Notes: a model not told the origin generated them from the letters alone. DNA of 64,000 bases from G963677485 sp942492855 (GCA_942492855.1 OW818647.1:1922001-1986000); one strand, 5' to 3'. Counted from the stretch's first letter, positions 35,076 through 44,500 are shown. Numbers and translations: made by a program.

Positions 35076-35583
35076 CAGAGATGTGGCGCATAAACGCAAG
35101 TTTACGCAAGTTTTACGCAAGTTTTACGCAAGTTGTTGCCATATCGAATAATGTTTGTGCTCAGTATGGCTGATTTGCCTAAGACACTTGATGGTACTAC
35201 AACAGTGTATTACGCAAGTTTACCGCATGAATTGGGGTAAAGGGGTCTGAATTCGCCTGTTTTGCATATGTGGTGTTAGCGGAAAGTCACCCTGCCCCAC
35301 GCAGATATGGGTCATGATCCAAAGCAAAGGCGGAGGAGAATGGAAATCCACAGATTTCGCAGATGGCCCAGATTAGGGCATAAGCGTGGTGGTAAATCTA
35401 TTAACTACGAATAAACACGAATGAACACAAATGGGAAGTGACATCTCCCTCCCCATCCGAACCTATCCGTGTAATTCGTGAAATCCGTGGTTCAGACAAA
35501 TATCGGGTGCCGAAACCGCCCGGGTCGTGAATCCCGACCTCTACATGCCATAATATGAATAAATACACCCTTGGAGGATACCC
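35076..35583. other. Intergenic region with tandem 11-mers and R5 words
   Basis: After the 11-mer array (35094-35132) there is a further ACGCAAG at 35212. ACGAATAAACACGAATGAAC near 35406 and CGTGTAATTCGTGAAATCCG near 35470 belong to R5. TTGGAGGATACCC at 35571-35583 is the ribosome site of the next gene. Confidence 0.6.
35094..35132. repeat. Tandem direct repeats of ACGCAAGTTTT
   Basis: Four ACGCAAG words at 35094, 35104, 35115 and 35126 (spacing 10, 11, 11), starting 18 bases past the AlbA_2 stop. One helical turn per repeat would suit cooperative protein binding. Confidence 0.85.
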
Positions 35584-38500
35584 ATGCATTCGAGGCTCAT
35601 AATACTCTTGACGCTGATGTTCACGGTAATTGGGCTTGGCGCTTTGGCCGACGCCCCGCAGACGCACTACCTTGATGAGCACCTCTCGCTGATCGTGCAG
35701 CACAACCAGGGATGGGGCGTGATGGGCATCAATGGTGCGGCCCATGAAGCCACTAAAACCGCTGAACCGCTGCAGATCGGCACCACGCCTTACAAGCGCG
35801 GCATCGGCATCCACGCGGCCAGCCAGACGCTGATCGAGCTGGGCGGGATGTATGAACGCTTCGAGGCGCAGGTGGGTGTGCAGAAGCAGCAGTACGGCAG
35901 CGGCACCATCCGCATGTCCGTTCTGGCCGATGGCAAGCGTATCTACCAGAGCAAGATCATGCGCAATGGCGACAAGCCGGTGGCACTTTCGCTCAAGGTG
36001 AAGGGGGTGCAGATGATGCAAATACTCACCGATGATGCGGGCGATGGCCTCTCCTGCGATATGCCGGTGCTCTGCGATGCCCGGCTGACCACCGACCCTG
36101 CCAGTCTCCCGCTGTCTCAACGCCCGCAGATGGAGATCGGCCGCTTTGCCCAGCTCATGGAGTGGGACGGCCACCGCACGGCAGGAACACCCAACGGACG
36201 CACGCAGGAATTCCCTGCGAATGAGCTGTATGTGGGCACACTTCTGAAGGCCAACTCCGCTGGGTTGGTGAAGCTCAACCCCATTGATGGCCTCGGATGT
36301 GTCGGGCTGGAGTGGATCGAACGGCGAAAACTGAGTAAGATGGAGCTGCCGTTGCCTGCCAGCAGCGGGATCAAACTCTCGCAGATCAGTGTTCAGCACT
36401 GGGTGTGGGAGACCAAGCACATCACCGGCGGTGGTTCACGCTGGCAAGGAACCTGGGAGCCGTTTGAGGGCGACTTATCGCTGCAGGATGGCCGTGCGGT
36501 GTTTACTCCAACCGTCAACAGCACACGCCTCTCCATGCCGGGCAGCCTGAAGATTCGCTGGCTGATCAGCGGCCTGACCGCCTCAACCCAGGTCGGACGA
36601 CCGCTGGCATACAGCCGCACGCTGTTCAAACCGCTCACCATCCAACTGCGCGGAAGCGGCTCCCCAACCACGGTGGAGCTGTACAACTGCTATCTGCAGA
36701 AGACCCCGGACGCACTGAGCGTGCAGTGGGATCGCAAGGCGCCTTTGACCCTCAAACTGCTGATCGCCGACAGCAACTACTCCCCCCAAGACAGCTCCCG
36801 TCTGGTGCTGAAGTGGCGTGACGGCGGATGCGGATTGGGCATCGATGATATGATCAAGAACAAGCGAATCTGGGTGCCGGAGTTCAGTCTGGAGGCCGGT
36901 GTGGCCCCGCTGCCAACAGGAGCCCCAGCAAAACACGGCAGCACAATACTCTCTCGCATACAAAAGATGCCGGAGCAGACCTTCAGCCAGGCTATTAAAC
37001 ACCTCACCTGGCCAGAACAGGACGCGGGCCCCACACTGCTCTCACTGGCGGCTGGTCAGCACAAAATACTGGCGGAGCGCTCTGGGGAGTTCAGTCTGGA
37101 CTGGAGCCCCACGATGCTGGCCATGACCCAGGGAAACATCGGCCGAAGTTACCCATGGGTGGTCACACCCAAACTGGGCACAAAAGCGGAGTTCGTCAGC
37201 AGGACGATGCTGGACGGTTACCTACCCGCACCGCAGGTCACCTACCAAGAGGGCAAGATGTTGTATCACCAGAGCAGTGCGGTGCTGCCCCTCGGTGAAG
37301 CACCGCAGGGTTCCCCCGCCTGGTATCGCGATGCAGTGGTAGTCGTCGCGGAGTATACGGCCACGAACACCGGCACTGAATCTGCCGAGGCCTCAGTGCA
37401 AATCAGCGGCAGGGTTGGCAGCGATCCGATGGGCATCAGCGGCGATGGTGCTGTCAGCACAATCGCCTTGCCTGATGGCTACCACGCATATCTGTTGTGC
37501 GACCAGCCTGGCTGGAAAAGCTCCGCTCAAGCAGGCGCTTATACCGCCACCGGTAAGCTACAGCCTGGACAGAGCGCCAAAGTTTGGCTGGCACTGCCCA
37601 GCACCAGTCTGACTGCTCAGCAGCTTCAGGCGCAATTTAACCTCGGCACACCGTCTGACGCGCTGCGGAAATACTGGGGATCGGTGGAAAAGAGCGGAGC
37701 ACAGATCGAGCTCCCCGATCCGATGCTTCAGCATGCGATCCAGGCCAACCGCATCCATTGCTGGATGGCCGCTCGCAACGAACAGAAGGGCAAGCTCATC
37801 GCTCCGTGGATCGCCTCCACCTACTACGGTCCGCTGGAAAGCGAATCGCACTCCGTCATCCGCGGCATGATGGCCATGGGTGAGGGCGACTTCACACAGC
37901 GCGGCCTGCAGTTCTTCCTCAACCAGGTCAACGACAAAGGCTACCTCACCACGGGATACACCCTGATGGGCACCGGTTGGCATCTATGGACCCTGGGCGA
38001 ATACGCATCGCTCTTCCCTGTTCAAGACTGGGTGAAGCAGAACGCGCCCGCCATCACTCGCGCCAGCCAGTGGATCGCCGACCAGCGGCTCAAGACGATG
38101 CACACCAACCCGGACGGCAGCAAGGTGCCCGAGTGGGGCATGATGCCCCCCGGCGTGATGGCTGACTGGGAGGTATATGCCCCCTACTACTATCTGAACG
38201 GCTATTATTACGCCGGTTTGAAGGCGGCTTCTATAGCACTGGCATCTGTGGGTGTACCTGAAGCGGCGAAACTGAATTCAAGCGCCGATGGCTTGAAAGA
38301 GTGCATCCTGCGCTCCTTCAACCAGATCCGACAGCAAGCTCCCGTAGTGCCTCTGGCCGATGGCCGGTGGGTGCCCATGTATCCCACCCACGCCCTGTGC
38401 CCCGGACCGGTGGGTGCGCTCTACCCGGGTTTCGATGTGGGCCGAAGCTGGGCCTATGATGTGGAGCTGGGATCACACCATATGGTGCCACTTGGTGTGA

Positions 38501-39162
38501 TGGCGGCCACCGACGCCGCTGTGGAGCCAATGCTGCAGCACATGGAGGACAGCTACTTCCTGAACAGCGGTTGGAACCGCTACGATGAGGCCGGTAACCG
38601 CGCCGACTGGTTCAACCGCGGCGGATATGCCAAAGTGCAGCCTTACTACTCGCGCCATGCCGAGATATATGCCATGCTGGGTAACCGCAAGGCGTATATC
38701 CGCACCTACTTCAACAACATCTCATCCCTGCTCAACAAGGAGGACCTCTCCATTTGGGAGCACTTCTTCCCTGGAGCTTATAACAAGACACACGAAACCG
38801 GTGGGTTCCTGCACCAGAGCCGCATGATGATGGTCACCGACTTCGACGACACCCTGCGACTGGCTCCGTTCATCCCGAGCGACTGGTTGAAGGGTGATAA
38901 GCCGATCATCGCGAAGAACCTGCCCACCCGTTTTGGCGTGGTGAGCTATGAGCTGAGGCCCCATCAAAAGCCCCTGCGGGTGGATGCCATTGTGCAGATA
39001 CCTAACGGAGATACGAAACCTGCCCGCATAGAGCTGTGCGTGCCTATCGGCAAGATCATGGCGGTCACCGTGAATGGTCAGGCCTGGAGCCGCTTCGATG
39101 CGAAGACTGGCTTGATCGACCTTACCGGGTTATCGGGTAGGGTAGAGCTCAGTGTGAAATAG
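35584..39162 (+). CDS. Large secreted NPCBM-domain glycoside hydrolase-like protein
   Basis: A 1192-residue protein with GGAGG six bases before its ATG. Signal peptide residues 1-23 (GALADAP). Residues 30-165 are an NPCBM/NEW2 domain (YLDEHLSLIVQHNQGWG, YKRGIGIHAASQTLIELGG, FEAQVGVQKQQYGSGTIRMS), a galactose-binding-like carbohydrate module. A long beta-rich middle follows, and from about residue 700 to 1110 an (alpha/alpha)6 barrel: NRIHCWMAARNEQ, WIASTYYGPLESESHSVIRG, GTGWHLWTLGEYA, VMADWEVYAPYYYLNGYYYA, RSWAYDVELGSHHMVPLG, HETGGFLHQSRMMMVTDFDD. The C-terminus is a small beta domain. The architecture is that of clan GH-L-like enzymes acting on glycan termini; family and substrate not identified. 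Confidence 0.78.
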   Translation: MHSRLIILLTLMFTVIGLGALADAPQTHYLDEHLSLIVQHNQGWGVMGINGAAHEATKTAEPLQIGTTPYKRGIGIHAASQTLIELGGMYERFEAQVGVQKQQYGSGTIRMSVLADGKRIYQSKIMRNGDKPVALSLKVKGVQMMQILTDDAGDGLSCDMPVLCDARLTTDPASLPLSQRPQMEIGRFAQLMEWDGHRTAGTPNGRTQEFPANELYVGTLLKANSAGLVKLNPIDGLGCVGLEWIERRKLSKMELPLPASSGIKLSQISVQHWVWETKHITGGGSRWQGTWEPFEGDLSLQDGRAVFTPTVNSTRLSMPGSLKIRWLISGLTASTQVGRPLAYSRTLFKPLTIQLRGSGSPTTVELYNCYLQKTPDALSVQWDRKAPLTLKLLIADSNYSPQDSSRLVLKWRDGGCGLGIDDMIKNKRIWVPEFSLEAGVAPLPTGAPAKHGSTILSRIQKMPEQTFSQAIKHLTWPEQDAGPTLLSLAAGQHKILAERSGEFSLDWSPTMLAMTQGNIGRSYPWVVTPKLGTKAEFVSRTMLDGYLPAPQVTYQEGKMLYHQSSAVLPLGEAPQGSPAWYRDAVVVVAEYTATNTGTESAEASVQISGRVGSDPMGISGDGAVSTIALPDGYHAYLLCDQPGWKSSAQAGAYTATGKLQPGQSAKVWLALPSTSLTAQQLQAQFNLGTPSDALRKYWGSVEKSGAQIELPDPMLQHAIQANRIHCWMAARNEQKGKLIAPWIASTYYGPLESESHSVIRGMMAMGEGDFTQRGLQFFLNQVNDKGYLTTGYTLMGTGWHLWTLGEYASLFPVQDWVKQNAPAITRASQWIADQRLKTMHTNPDGSKVPEWGMMPPGVMADWEVYAPYYYLNGYYYAGLKAASIALASVGVPEAAKLNSSADGLKECILRSFNQIRQQAPVVPLADGRWVPMYPTHALCPGPVGALYPGFDVGRSWAYDVELGSHHMVPLGVMAATDAAVEPMLQHMEDSYFLNSGWNRYDEAGNRADWFNRGGYAKVQPYYSRHAEIYAMLGNRKAYIRTYFNNISSLLNKEDLSIWEHFFPGAYNKTHETGGFLHQSRMMMVTDFDDTLRLAPFIPSDWLKGDKPIIAKNLPTRFGVVSYELRPHQKPLRVDAIVQIPNGDTKPARIELCVPIGKIMAVTVNGQAWSRFDAKTGLIDLTGLSGRVELSVK

Positions 39163-39171
39163 CGATCGGTA

Positions 39172-39195
39172 GGGGCAAGCCCCTGTGCTTGCCCC
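39172..39195 (+). repeat. R6 hairpin after the NPCBM gene
   Basis: GGGGCAAGC (39172-39180) and GCTTGCCCC (39187-39195), loop CCCTGT. Same design as that after cobO. Confidence 0.7.
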
Positions 39196-39233
39196 TCACC
39201 TACTGTTAGTCAAAATTTCCTACTGGCCTTTGG

Positions 39234-39291
39234 CGACGGGTGACAGTGCCCGTCCGTGACTGCGTCCCGGTACGGGCACTGTCACCCGTCG
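39234..39291. repeat. Perfect 20-bp inverted repeat, R1 variant
   Basis: CGACGGGTGACAGTGCCCGT (39234-39253) is exactly complementary to 39272-39291, spacer 18 bases. The words recur in R1 copies at 7190 and 43880-43915. Confidence 0.85.
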
Positions 39292-39455
39292 CTGATCAAT
39301 AACGGCCCGCGTTCCGGCGGGCGTTCGGAAGGCAACCCTCCCCTGCGCCAGACCGGCGCGAACTTCCCCGTTTTACCCCACCTATTGAAATTACCCGGGC
39401 GGTGATATATCATGAACCGAAACCGCAGATATTTCGGCTATAAGGAGCACTCATC

Positions 39456-40496
39456 ATGTCCAAATTACGCATAGGCATCATTGGCCTTGGCATAGGCCAA
39501 CACCACATCAAAGGATATCGAACACACCCTTCCTCAGAGATTGTGGCACTGTGCGACATCGACCCTGTCCGTCTGAAATCGGTAGCGGATGAATACAATG
39601 TGGCCAAACGGTATGAAAACTACAAGGATATGCTGGCCAAAGAAAAGCTGGATGTGCTGAGCGTCTGCACCCCCAACTATCTACACAAGGAGATGACACT
39701 TGCCGGTATTAAGGCCGGCTGCGATGTGCTGTGTGAGAAACCCATGGCCATGAGTGCCAAAGAGGCCAAAGAGATGCAGGCCGCCGCAGATAAGGCTGGC
39801 AAGCGATTAATGATCGATTTCAGTTATCGCTTCTCGGAGCAGAGCCAGGCATTGAAGGCTCAGGTAGAATCAGGCATTCTGGGCGATATCTACTTTGCAC
39901 GCACCATCTGGCATCGCCGCCGTGGGTTCCCAGGTTTTGGCGGCTGGTTCACCAGCAAGGAGAAGGCTGGCGGCGGTCCATTGATTGACTTGGGAGTGCA
40001 TCGCCTGGATATGGCACTCTGGCTGATGGACTATCCCAAGCCGAAATGGGTGCTGGCGGGAACCTATAACCATATCGGCAGCGAACTGGCAGAAAAAACC
40101 GGTTTGGAATACACCGTAGAAGATTTGGCCGCAGGCATGATCCGCTTTGAAAACGGAACTACCCTTGAAGTGGAAGCGAGCTGGGGAGCTAACATCAAAG
40201 AGAATGAGTTGATGGAAACCCGCTTACTGGGAACCAAGGGCGGTCTTGTTCAGCGAAACTGTAACGAGACCTACCAATTTGAAGCGGAGATGTACGTAGA
40301 GCGTGAAGGCAGCCAGTTTGACATGGTGCTCCATCCCCCGGTTCCAGGTGCACACGGCGCGATGTATTCATTCGTTGAGGCGATCCTGACCAATACCCCT
40401 CATCCCGCTCCAGGTCAACAGGGTGTGATCGTGATGGAGCTGCTGGACGCGCTGTATGAAAGTGCCAAAACCGGAGAGCCGGTTAAGATAAAATAG
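39456..40496 (+). CDS. Gfo/Idh/MocA family oxidoreductase
   Basis: A 346-residue cytoplasmic NAD(P)-dependent dehydrogenase; AAGGAG is nine bases from the ATG. Rossmann start LRIGIIGLGIGQHHIKGYRT, then LDVLSVCTPNYLHKEM and the signature CDVLCEKPMAM around residues 89-99 with the catalytic Lys of EKP. GGGPLIDLGVHRLDMALWLM is the second active-site block (Asp and His). C-terminal alpha/beta domain ends EPVKIK. The family oxidises or epimerises sugars, inositols and related polyols. It is followed 31 bases later by a sugar isomerase-like gene, the common pairing in polyol or unusual-sugar breakdown. No signal peptide. Confidence 0.93.
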   Translation: MSKLRIGIIGLGIGQHHIKGYRTHPSSEIVALCDIDPVRLKSVADEYNVAKRYENYKDMLAKEKLDVLSVCTPNYLHKEMTLAGIKAGCDVLCEKPMAMSAKEAKEMQAAADKAGKRLMIDFSYRFSEQSQALKAQVESGILGDIYFARTIWHRRRGFPGFGGWFTSKEKAGGGPLIDLGVHRLDMALWLMDYPKPKWVLAGTYNHIGSELAEKTGLEYTVEDLAAGMIRFENGTTLEVEASWGANIKENELMETRLLGTKGGLVQRNCNETYQFEAEMYVEREGSQFDMVLHPPVPGAHGAMYSFVEAILTNTPHPAPGQQGVIVMELLDALYESAKTGEPVKIK

Positions 40497-40527
40497 AATT
40501 GACATCCAATTCTCAGGAGTACATACA

Positions 40528-41304
40528 ATGAGTAGTCTACAGATCGGTGTGTTTGCAGATAACCTGAAACTGCCTCTTCGCGACGGTATCCGAAAAGTCA
40601 AAGAGCTGGGACTGAGCAGCTTCCAAATATTCACCACCTCCGGCGAGCTTCTGCCTGAGAACTGCGACGCGGCGGCGCGTGCGGAGTTCAAGCAGTTCGT
40701 GGCGGATCTTGGTCTGACGATATCCGCTACCTGTGCGGACTTCGGGCTGGGTATGGTCGATGCGGAGCGAAACAAGACGCTCATCCCCATGCTGCAGGCT
40801 CAGGTTGATCTGGCTCGCGACTTGGGTGTGGGCATCATCACCACGCACATCGGCACCATACCTTCGAAGCCCGATGCCACATGGGAAGTGATGGCCGATG
40901 CGCTGAACCAGATCGGCAAGTATGCAGAAGATAAAGGCGTGGTCTTCGCCACAGAGACCGGCCCAGAAAGCGGTCCTGTGCTGCGCGCCTTTCTGGACAC
41001 CTTAAAAACAAAAGCAGTACGTGTGAATCTCGACCCGGCCAACCTGACTATGGCGGGTTACGACCTGTTTGAAGCGGTCGACGCGCTGATGCCATACATC
41101 GTTCATACCCATGCGAAAGACGGGTTTGTCGACCCGGGCAAGTGGCGGGAAGCACCGATAGGCGAGGGTGATGTGCCGTGGCCTGGCTATATCGCTACAC
41201 TGAAAGCCCACGGCTACAACGGGGCTTATACCATCGAGCGTGAAGCAGGCGAGGACCCCATCGGCGACGTGAAACGGGCCATCGAGTATTTGCGTAGTTT
41301 CTAG
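40528..41304 (+). CDS. Sugar phosphate isomerase/epimerase (xylose isomerase-like barrel)
   Basis: A 258-residue cytoplasmic TIM-barrel protein with CAGGAG eight bases before the ATG. SLQIGVFADNLKLPLRDGIR opens the barrel; GVGIITTHIGTIPS, VVFATETGPESG with a metal-ligand Glu, VRVNLDPANLTMAG, PYIVHTHAKDGFVDPG and GAYTIEREAGEDP complete the usual AP_endonuc_2 pattern of His, Glu and Asp ligands. Likely to work with the upstream oxidoreductase on the same sugar or inositol-type substrate. The next gene starts 30 bases later, so the three may be one operon. Confidence 0.92.
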   Translation: MSSLQIGVFADNLKLPLRDGIRKVKELGLSSFQIFTTSGELLPENCDAAARAEFKQFVADLGLTISATCADFGLGMVDAERNKTLIPMLQAQVDLARDLGVGIITTHIGTIPSKPDATWEVMADALNQIGKYAEDKGVVFATETGPESGPVLRAFLDTLKTKAVRVNLDPANLTMAGYDLFEAVDALMPYIVHTHAKDGFVDPGKWREAPIGEGDVPWPGYIATLKAHGYNGAYTIEREAGEDPIGDVKRAIEYLRSF

Positions 41305-41334
41305 TAGACCCTAACAAAATCTGGAGAGTGCCTG

Positions 41335-41649
41335 ATGCAATGCCCCGTATGCAACAATACGCTTAACGCAGTAGAGCGAAGCGGAATCGAGATCGACGTG
41401 TGCCCTCAGTGTAAAGGTGTATGGCTGGACCGCGGAGAGCTGGACAAGCTTCTGCAGCTAGAGCAGCGGGGCAGCACAACCCTTGACGACCGGCCTATTC
41501 GGCGAGACCGTGACGACGACGATGATGACGACGACCATCGCCGAGGTATCCGCTTCGGTGACGACGACGACCAACGATACAGCGGCACCGATCCCCGCCG
41601 ACGCAAGAAGAAGGGGCTCCTGGGCAACATCTTCGAGATGTTCGACTAG
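41335..41649 (+). CDS. zf-TFIIB-type zinc-ribbon protein with acidic tail
   Basis: A 104-residue protein; GGAGAG about seven bases before the ATG. The first 40 residues match the zf-TFIIB family: MQCPVCNNTLNAVERSGIEI then DVCPQCKGVWLDRGELDKLL, with two CxxC pairs 18-20 residues apart and the family's WLDRGELD. Residues 60-85 are very acidic (RDRDDDDDDDDHRRG and GDDDDQ), and the tail is basic then ends LLGNIFEMFD, an end also seen in related proteins. Function of the family is not established. Third gene after the Gfo/Idh/MocA pair. Confidence 0.85.
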   Translation: MQCPVCNNTLNAVERSGIEIDVCPQCKGVWLDRGELDKLLQLEQRGSTTLDDRPIRRDRDDDDDDDDHRRGIRFGDDDDQRYSGTDPRRRKKKGLLGNIFEMFD

Positions 41650-41768
41650 GATTATTCACCGGACGGATCTGGCGGATGTGCCGGATCCGTCCAATCCCCT
41701 CCACACCCACCCGTAAGCCCGCTGTTTGTGGTAAAACAAACCAGCCACAAACCGTAAGGGGGGATGCG

Positions 41769-42866
41769 ATGAGCCGAAAGATACCACTGCTTCTGGCACA
41801 CTACTACACCTGGTACGGCACCCCGTGGGGTGCGGCCGGCAGGTGGGACCACTGGCACCAAGGCGACATCGGCGCGGTGAAGTGCCCCAACAACGCCGAC
41901 ACGGTGCTGTTCAACCCTGCTATCCGTGAGATCAGCCCCTGCGCCTACCCGCTCATCGGGCCCTACGACAGCATGGATCGCGAAGTCATACGCTGGCATA
42001 TGCGGCTGGCCAAATCGGCGGGAATCGACGCCTTCTCTGTAGACTGGTGGGGCGACGCCGGCTGGCAGGGGATTCCTCACTGGACCCGTGATGTGTTCGA
42101 AAAAAGCGTGCTGCCGGTGGCCGAACAGGAGCGATTCAAAGTCTGCCTGTATGACGAGTGCCCGCAGTTTGTTGATGATTTCGAGCAGTGCATCAGTTGG
42201 ACAGTCCAGTTCCTGAAGCGCTACTCCACCAGCCCCGCCTATCTGCGTATCGACGGCAAGCCGGTCTACTCCATCTACCAACTGTGGGAGGGCAAAATCA
42301 GCCCAGTGCAGTATCAGCACATGGTTCAGCGTGTGGAGGCGGAGTGCGGGCCGGTCTACTGGATCATTGACCGCATGCTCTGCAGAGGGGTAGCGGGGCG
42401 TCCGCACGGCGAACTCTACGCCCCTGAGGAATGGCTGAAGCAGCCCGGGCTTGATACCATCAGCGGATACGCCACTTTCAGCAGCTTCCGCAGTTATGAT
42501 GTTGATGTACTGACAGATTTGTACACAGGCTTCGCCAAGCAGGTTCACGGTGCTGGCAAAAAAGTGATGCTGCCGCTGCATCCCGGCCATGACAACCGCA
42601 AGATCAACGCAGACCCCTGGCAAATCCCCCGCCTGGGTGACAAAACACTGCGGAACTATTGGAAAGCGGTGGAACAGGCCGAGACCGACATCGCCGTGAT
42701 CACCAGCTTCAACGAGTGGCCGGAGACCACCGTGGTAGAGCCCAGCCTCAGTTGGCCGGACCCATATCTTTACTTGAAGACCATTGCTCAGATGCGTAAT
42801 CGGCGGTTTACGGTTCCTCCTCTGCCCCCGCTGACTCACCGCGACCCGTTGATGCGGGAATCATAG
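41769..42866 (+). CDS. GH99-like / WbsX-type glycoside hydrolase domain protein
   Basis: A 365-residue protein; the ATG at 41769 follows AAGGGGGG, and the longer frame upstream overlaps the intergenic space without signals. IPLLLAHYYTWYGTPWG at the N-terminus, HMRLAKSAGIDAFSVDWWG, PAYLRIDGKPVYSIYQ, TISGYATFSSFRSYDVDVL and the closing VITSFNEWPETTVVEPSLSW with DPYLYLKTI match the GH99/GH71-like group (endo-mannosidase-type barrels). The paired acids of FNEWPE are the probable catalytic residues. No signal peptide, so cytoplasmic or a moonlighting position. It lies 119 bases after the zinc-ribbon gene. Substrate unknown. Confidence 0.82.
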   Translation: MSRKIPLLLAHYYTWYGTPWGAAGRWDHWHQGDIGAVKCPNNADTVLFNPAIREISPCAYPLIGPYDSMDREVIRWHMRLAKSAGIDAFSVDWWGDAGWQGIPHWTRDVFEKSVLPVAEQERFKVCLYDECPQFVDDFEQCISWTVQFLKRYSTSPAYLRIDGKPVYSIYQLWEGKISPVQYQHMVQRVEAECGPVYWIIDRMLCRGVAGRPHGELYAPEEWLKQPGLDTISGYATFSSFRSYDVDVLTDLYTGFAKQVHGAGKKVMLPLHPGHDNRKINADPWQIPRLGDKTLRNYWKAVEQAETDIAVITSFNEWPETTVVEPSLSWPDPYLYLKTIAQMRNRRFTVPPLPPLTHRDPLMRES

Positions 42867-42990
42867 ATGCAGGATGGGGCGTATTGGACCGATCCGTCTG
42901 ATCAGTCCGGTAAAGCCCATGGCATGAATCCACAACAGGCTTCACTGCATCTAAAATACAGAACAACAATTTTTGGAGGATATCTCAGAC

Positions 42991-43377
42991 ATGGCGATCA
43001 CAACCACATTTGATAGCGGCTTGAAATTCACATCCGACGTGCGCGGAATGAAGATAGTAGTCGATCAGCCAGAATCATCTGGCGGCACGAACGAAGGGCC
43101 AACACCGCCCGAACTTCTAGTGATTTCACTGACCACCTGTATTGGCGTTTATGCCGTTATGTATATGGAGCGGTCTGAACTAGACCCATCAGGCATTAAG
43201 GTCACAGCAGACTATGACAAGGCCAACCAACCTACACGTATTGGGTCAATCAAACTGTCCGTGGAGGCCCCAAGTATTGATGCTGAACACAAAGAGAAAT
43301 TCATGAAGTTCATCAACAACTGCATGGTGCATAACACTCTTCACCATTGCCCGGAGATATCGATCGACCTGAAGTAG
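42991..43377 (+). CDS. OsmC family protein
   Basis: A 128-residue protein; the ATG at 42991 is preferred over a TTG at 42973, which overlaps the GGAGG site. GTNEGPTPPELLVISLTTC with Cys50 and INNCMVHNTLHHCPEISID with Cys111 show the two redox cysteines of OsmC/Ohr proteins; a third, Cys120, lies close by. Family members reduce organic hydroperoxides using dihydrolipoyl-type thiols; the lack of other motifs leaves OsmC versus a YhfA-like subgroup undecided. Cytoplasmic. Single gene with a hairpin after it. Confidence 0.88.
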   Translation: MAITTTFDSGLKFTSDVRGMKIVVDQPESSGGTNEGPTPPELLVISLTTCIGVYAVMYMERSELDPSGIKVTADYDKANQPTRIGSIKLSVEAPSIDAEHKEKFMKFINNCMVHNTLHHCPEISIDLK

Positions 43378-43403
43378 CACTTCCGGTTTGATCCCTACTC
43401 GCG

Positions 43404-43445
43404 CACCCCTGCCAGGCCGTTTCCTACGGTACTTCGGCAGGGGTG
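43404..43445 (+). terminator. Terminator-like hairpin after osmC-like gene
   Basis: CACCCCTGCC (43404-43413) pairs with GGCAGGGGTG (43436-43445), loop 22 bases, no T-tract following. Confidence 0.5.
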
Positions 43446-43464
43446 CTGCTGTATATGTCGCCTG

Positions 43465-43613
43465 TGGCCGCGTGGGCTGGTCGACGCCGATGTGGGTTGA
43501 CCGTCCCCGAGTCGACGGGTTCCATCGCCCCAGAGGGCTCCATCACCCGTCGCTGATCAGGTGGCTGCCCGCGTCGCTTCGCTCCTGCGGGCGCTGGCGG
43601 AGGGAACCCTGCG
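43465..43613 (-). repeat. R1 repeat, reversed, cut by an R4 element
   Basis: GGGCTGGTCGACGCCGATGT to GGAGGGAACCCTGCG; the next expected R1 word (CCCGCTTGCGGGC) is missing because the R4 element begins at 43614. Confidence 0.8.
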
Positions 43614-43750
43614 CCGCGACATAAATGTCTCGGCTACTGATCAACAAGCCCGCTAAACCGGGCTGCGGAGCTCCTTGCCGACAGTGATATCGTTCTCCTA
43701 GACTGCTTCAGCAGTCTTGGTGTTCAATAGCCGAGACATTTATGTCGCGG
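43614..43750. mobile_element. R4 MITE-like element, 137 bp, inserted in R1
   Basis: CCGCGACATAAATGTCTCGG at the left and CCGAGACATTTATGTCGCGG at the right are perfect inverted copies over 20 bases; inside are CCCGCTAAACCGGG and GACTGCTTCAGCAGTC hairpins. Confidence 0.8.
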
Positions 43751-43795
43751 AATCGGCGTCTACAGGCTACGGAGATATATGTGGGTAATAGACTG

Positions 43796-44330
43796 GGGTG
43801 ACTATACCCGCGGCAGCGTGGGCCGGTCGACGCCGATGTGGGTTGACCGGCCTTTGGCGACGGGTTCCGTGGCCCATCCGGGACGTCGTCCCGGTACGGG
43901 CACTGTCACCCATCGCTAATCAATACCGGCCCGCGTTCCGGCGGGCGTTGGGACGACCCTGCGCCCGCTTGCGGGCTGCGACCAAATAGGCGCGAGGTGA
44001 GGGAACCCCGTTCAGGGACGCCAGTCCCTTGGGGTGACGAAACCCGCGGCAGCGTGGGCTGGTCGACGCCGATGTGGGTTGACCGTCCCCGAGTCGACGG
44101 GTTCCATCGCCCCAAGGGGCTCCATCACCCGTCGCTGATCAGGTGGCTGCCCGCGTCGCTTCGCTCCTGCGGGCGCTGGCGGGGAACCCTGCGCCCGCTA
44201 GCGGGCTGTAAAAGAATAGACGTGCGGTGAGGGAACCCCGTTAAAGGACGCCAGTCCCTTGGGGTGACTAAACCCGCGGCAGCGTGGGCTGGTAGCCTGC
44301 GATATGAGCGGCCAGCCCATGTGCGACGGG
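43796..44330 (-). repeat. Two R1 units, reversed, in tandem
   Basis: Starts GGGTGACTATACCCGCGGCA, with second and third starts at about 44034 and 44264 (GGTGACTAAACCCGCGGCAG), spacing about 235 and 230 bases. Confidence 0.85.
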
Positions 44331-44500
44331 TTCGGCTATCCGCCAGATAGGCGCGGTCTATCGCCATCTGCCAATGCTGTGGCACCGTCATACCAATCCG
44401 GACTTAGGCAAAAAGTTAAACATAAGAACTTATAACTGCTCATAACGTCTATATTATAGGTTGGAACATAATAGTTGATATACTTTTAACGGGACAGACA

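Larger units (their letters stand above)
43446..44500. other. Repeat block before ftsE, no gene
   Basis: R1 units in reverse orientation with an R4 element inside (listed). From 44400 the DNA becomes AT-rich; this is where the ftsE promoter should be, with TATATTATAG at 44450-44459 a possible -10 region. Confidence 0.6.

Noticed and set aside
35094..35132. CRISPR or plasmid iterons
   Set aside because: Repeats are contiguous 10-11-mers without spacers, and no replication initiator is next to them; protein-binding sites or a lost coding tail are simpler.
35401..36420. 339-codon open frame opposite the NPCBM gene start
   Set aside because: Runs out of the gene into R5 repeats; no ribosome site and no motif.
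41652..42839. 395-codon open frame opposite the GH99-like gene
   Set aside because: Antisense shadow; the plus strand carries the recognisable protein and a ribosome site.
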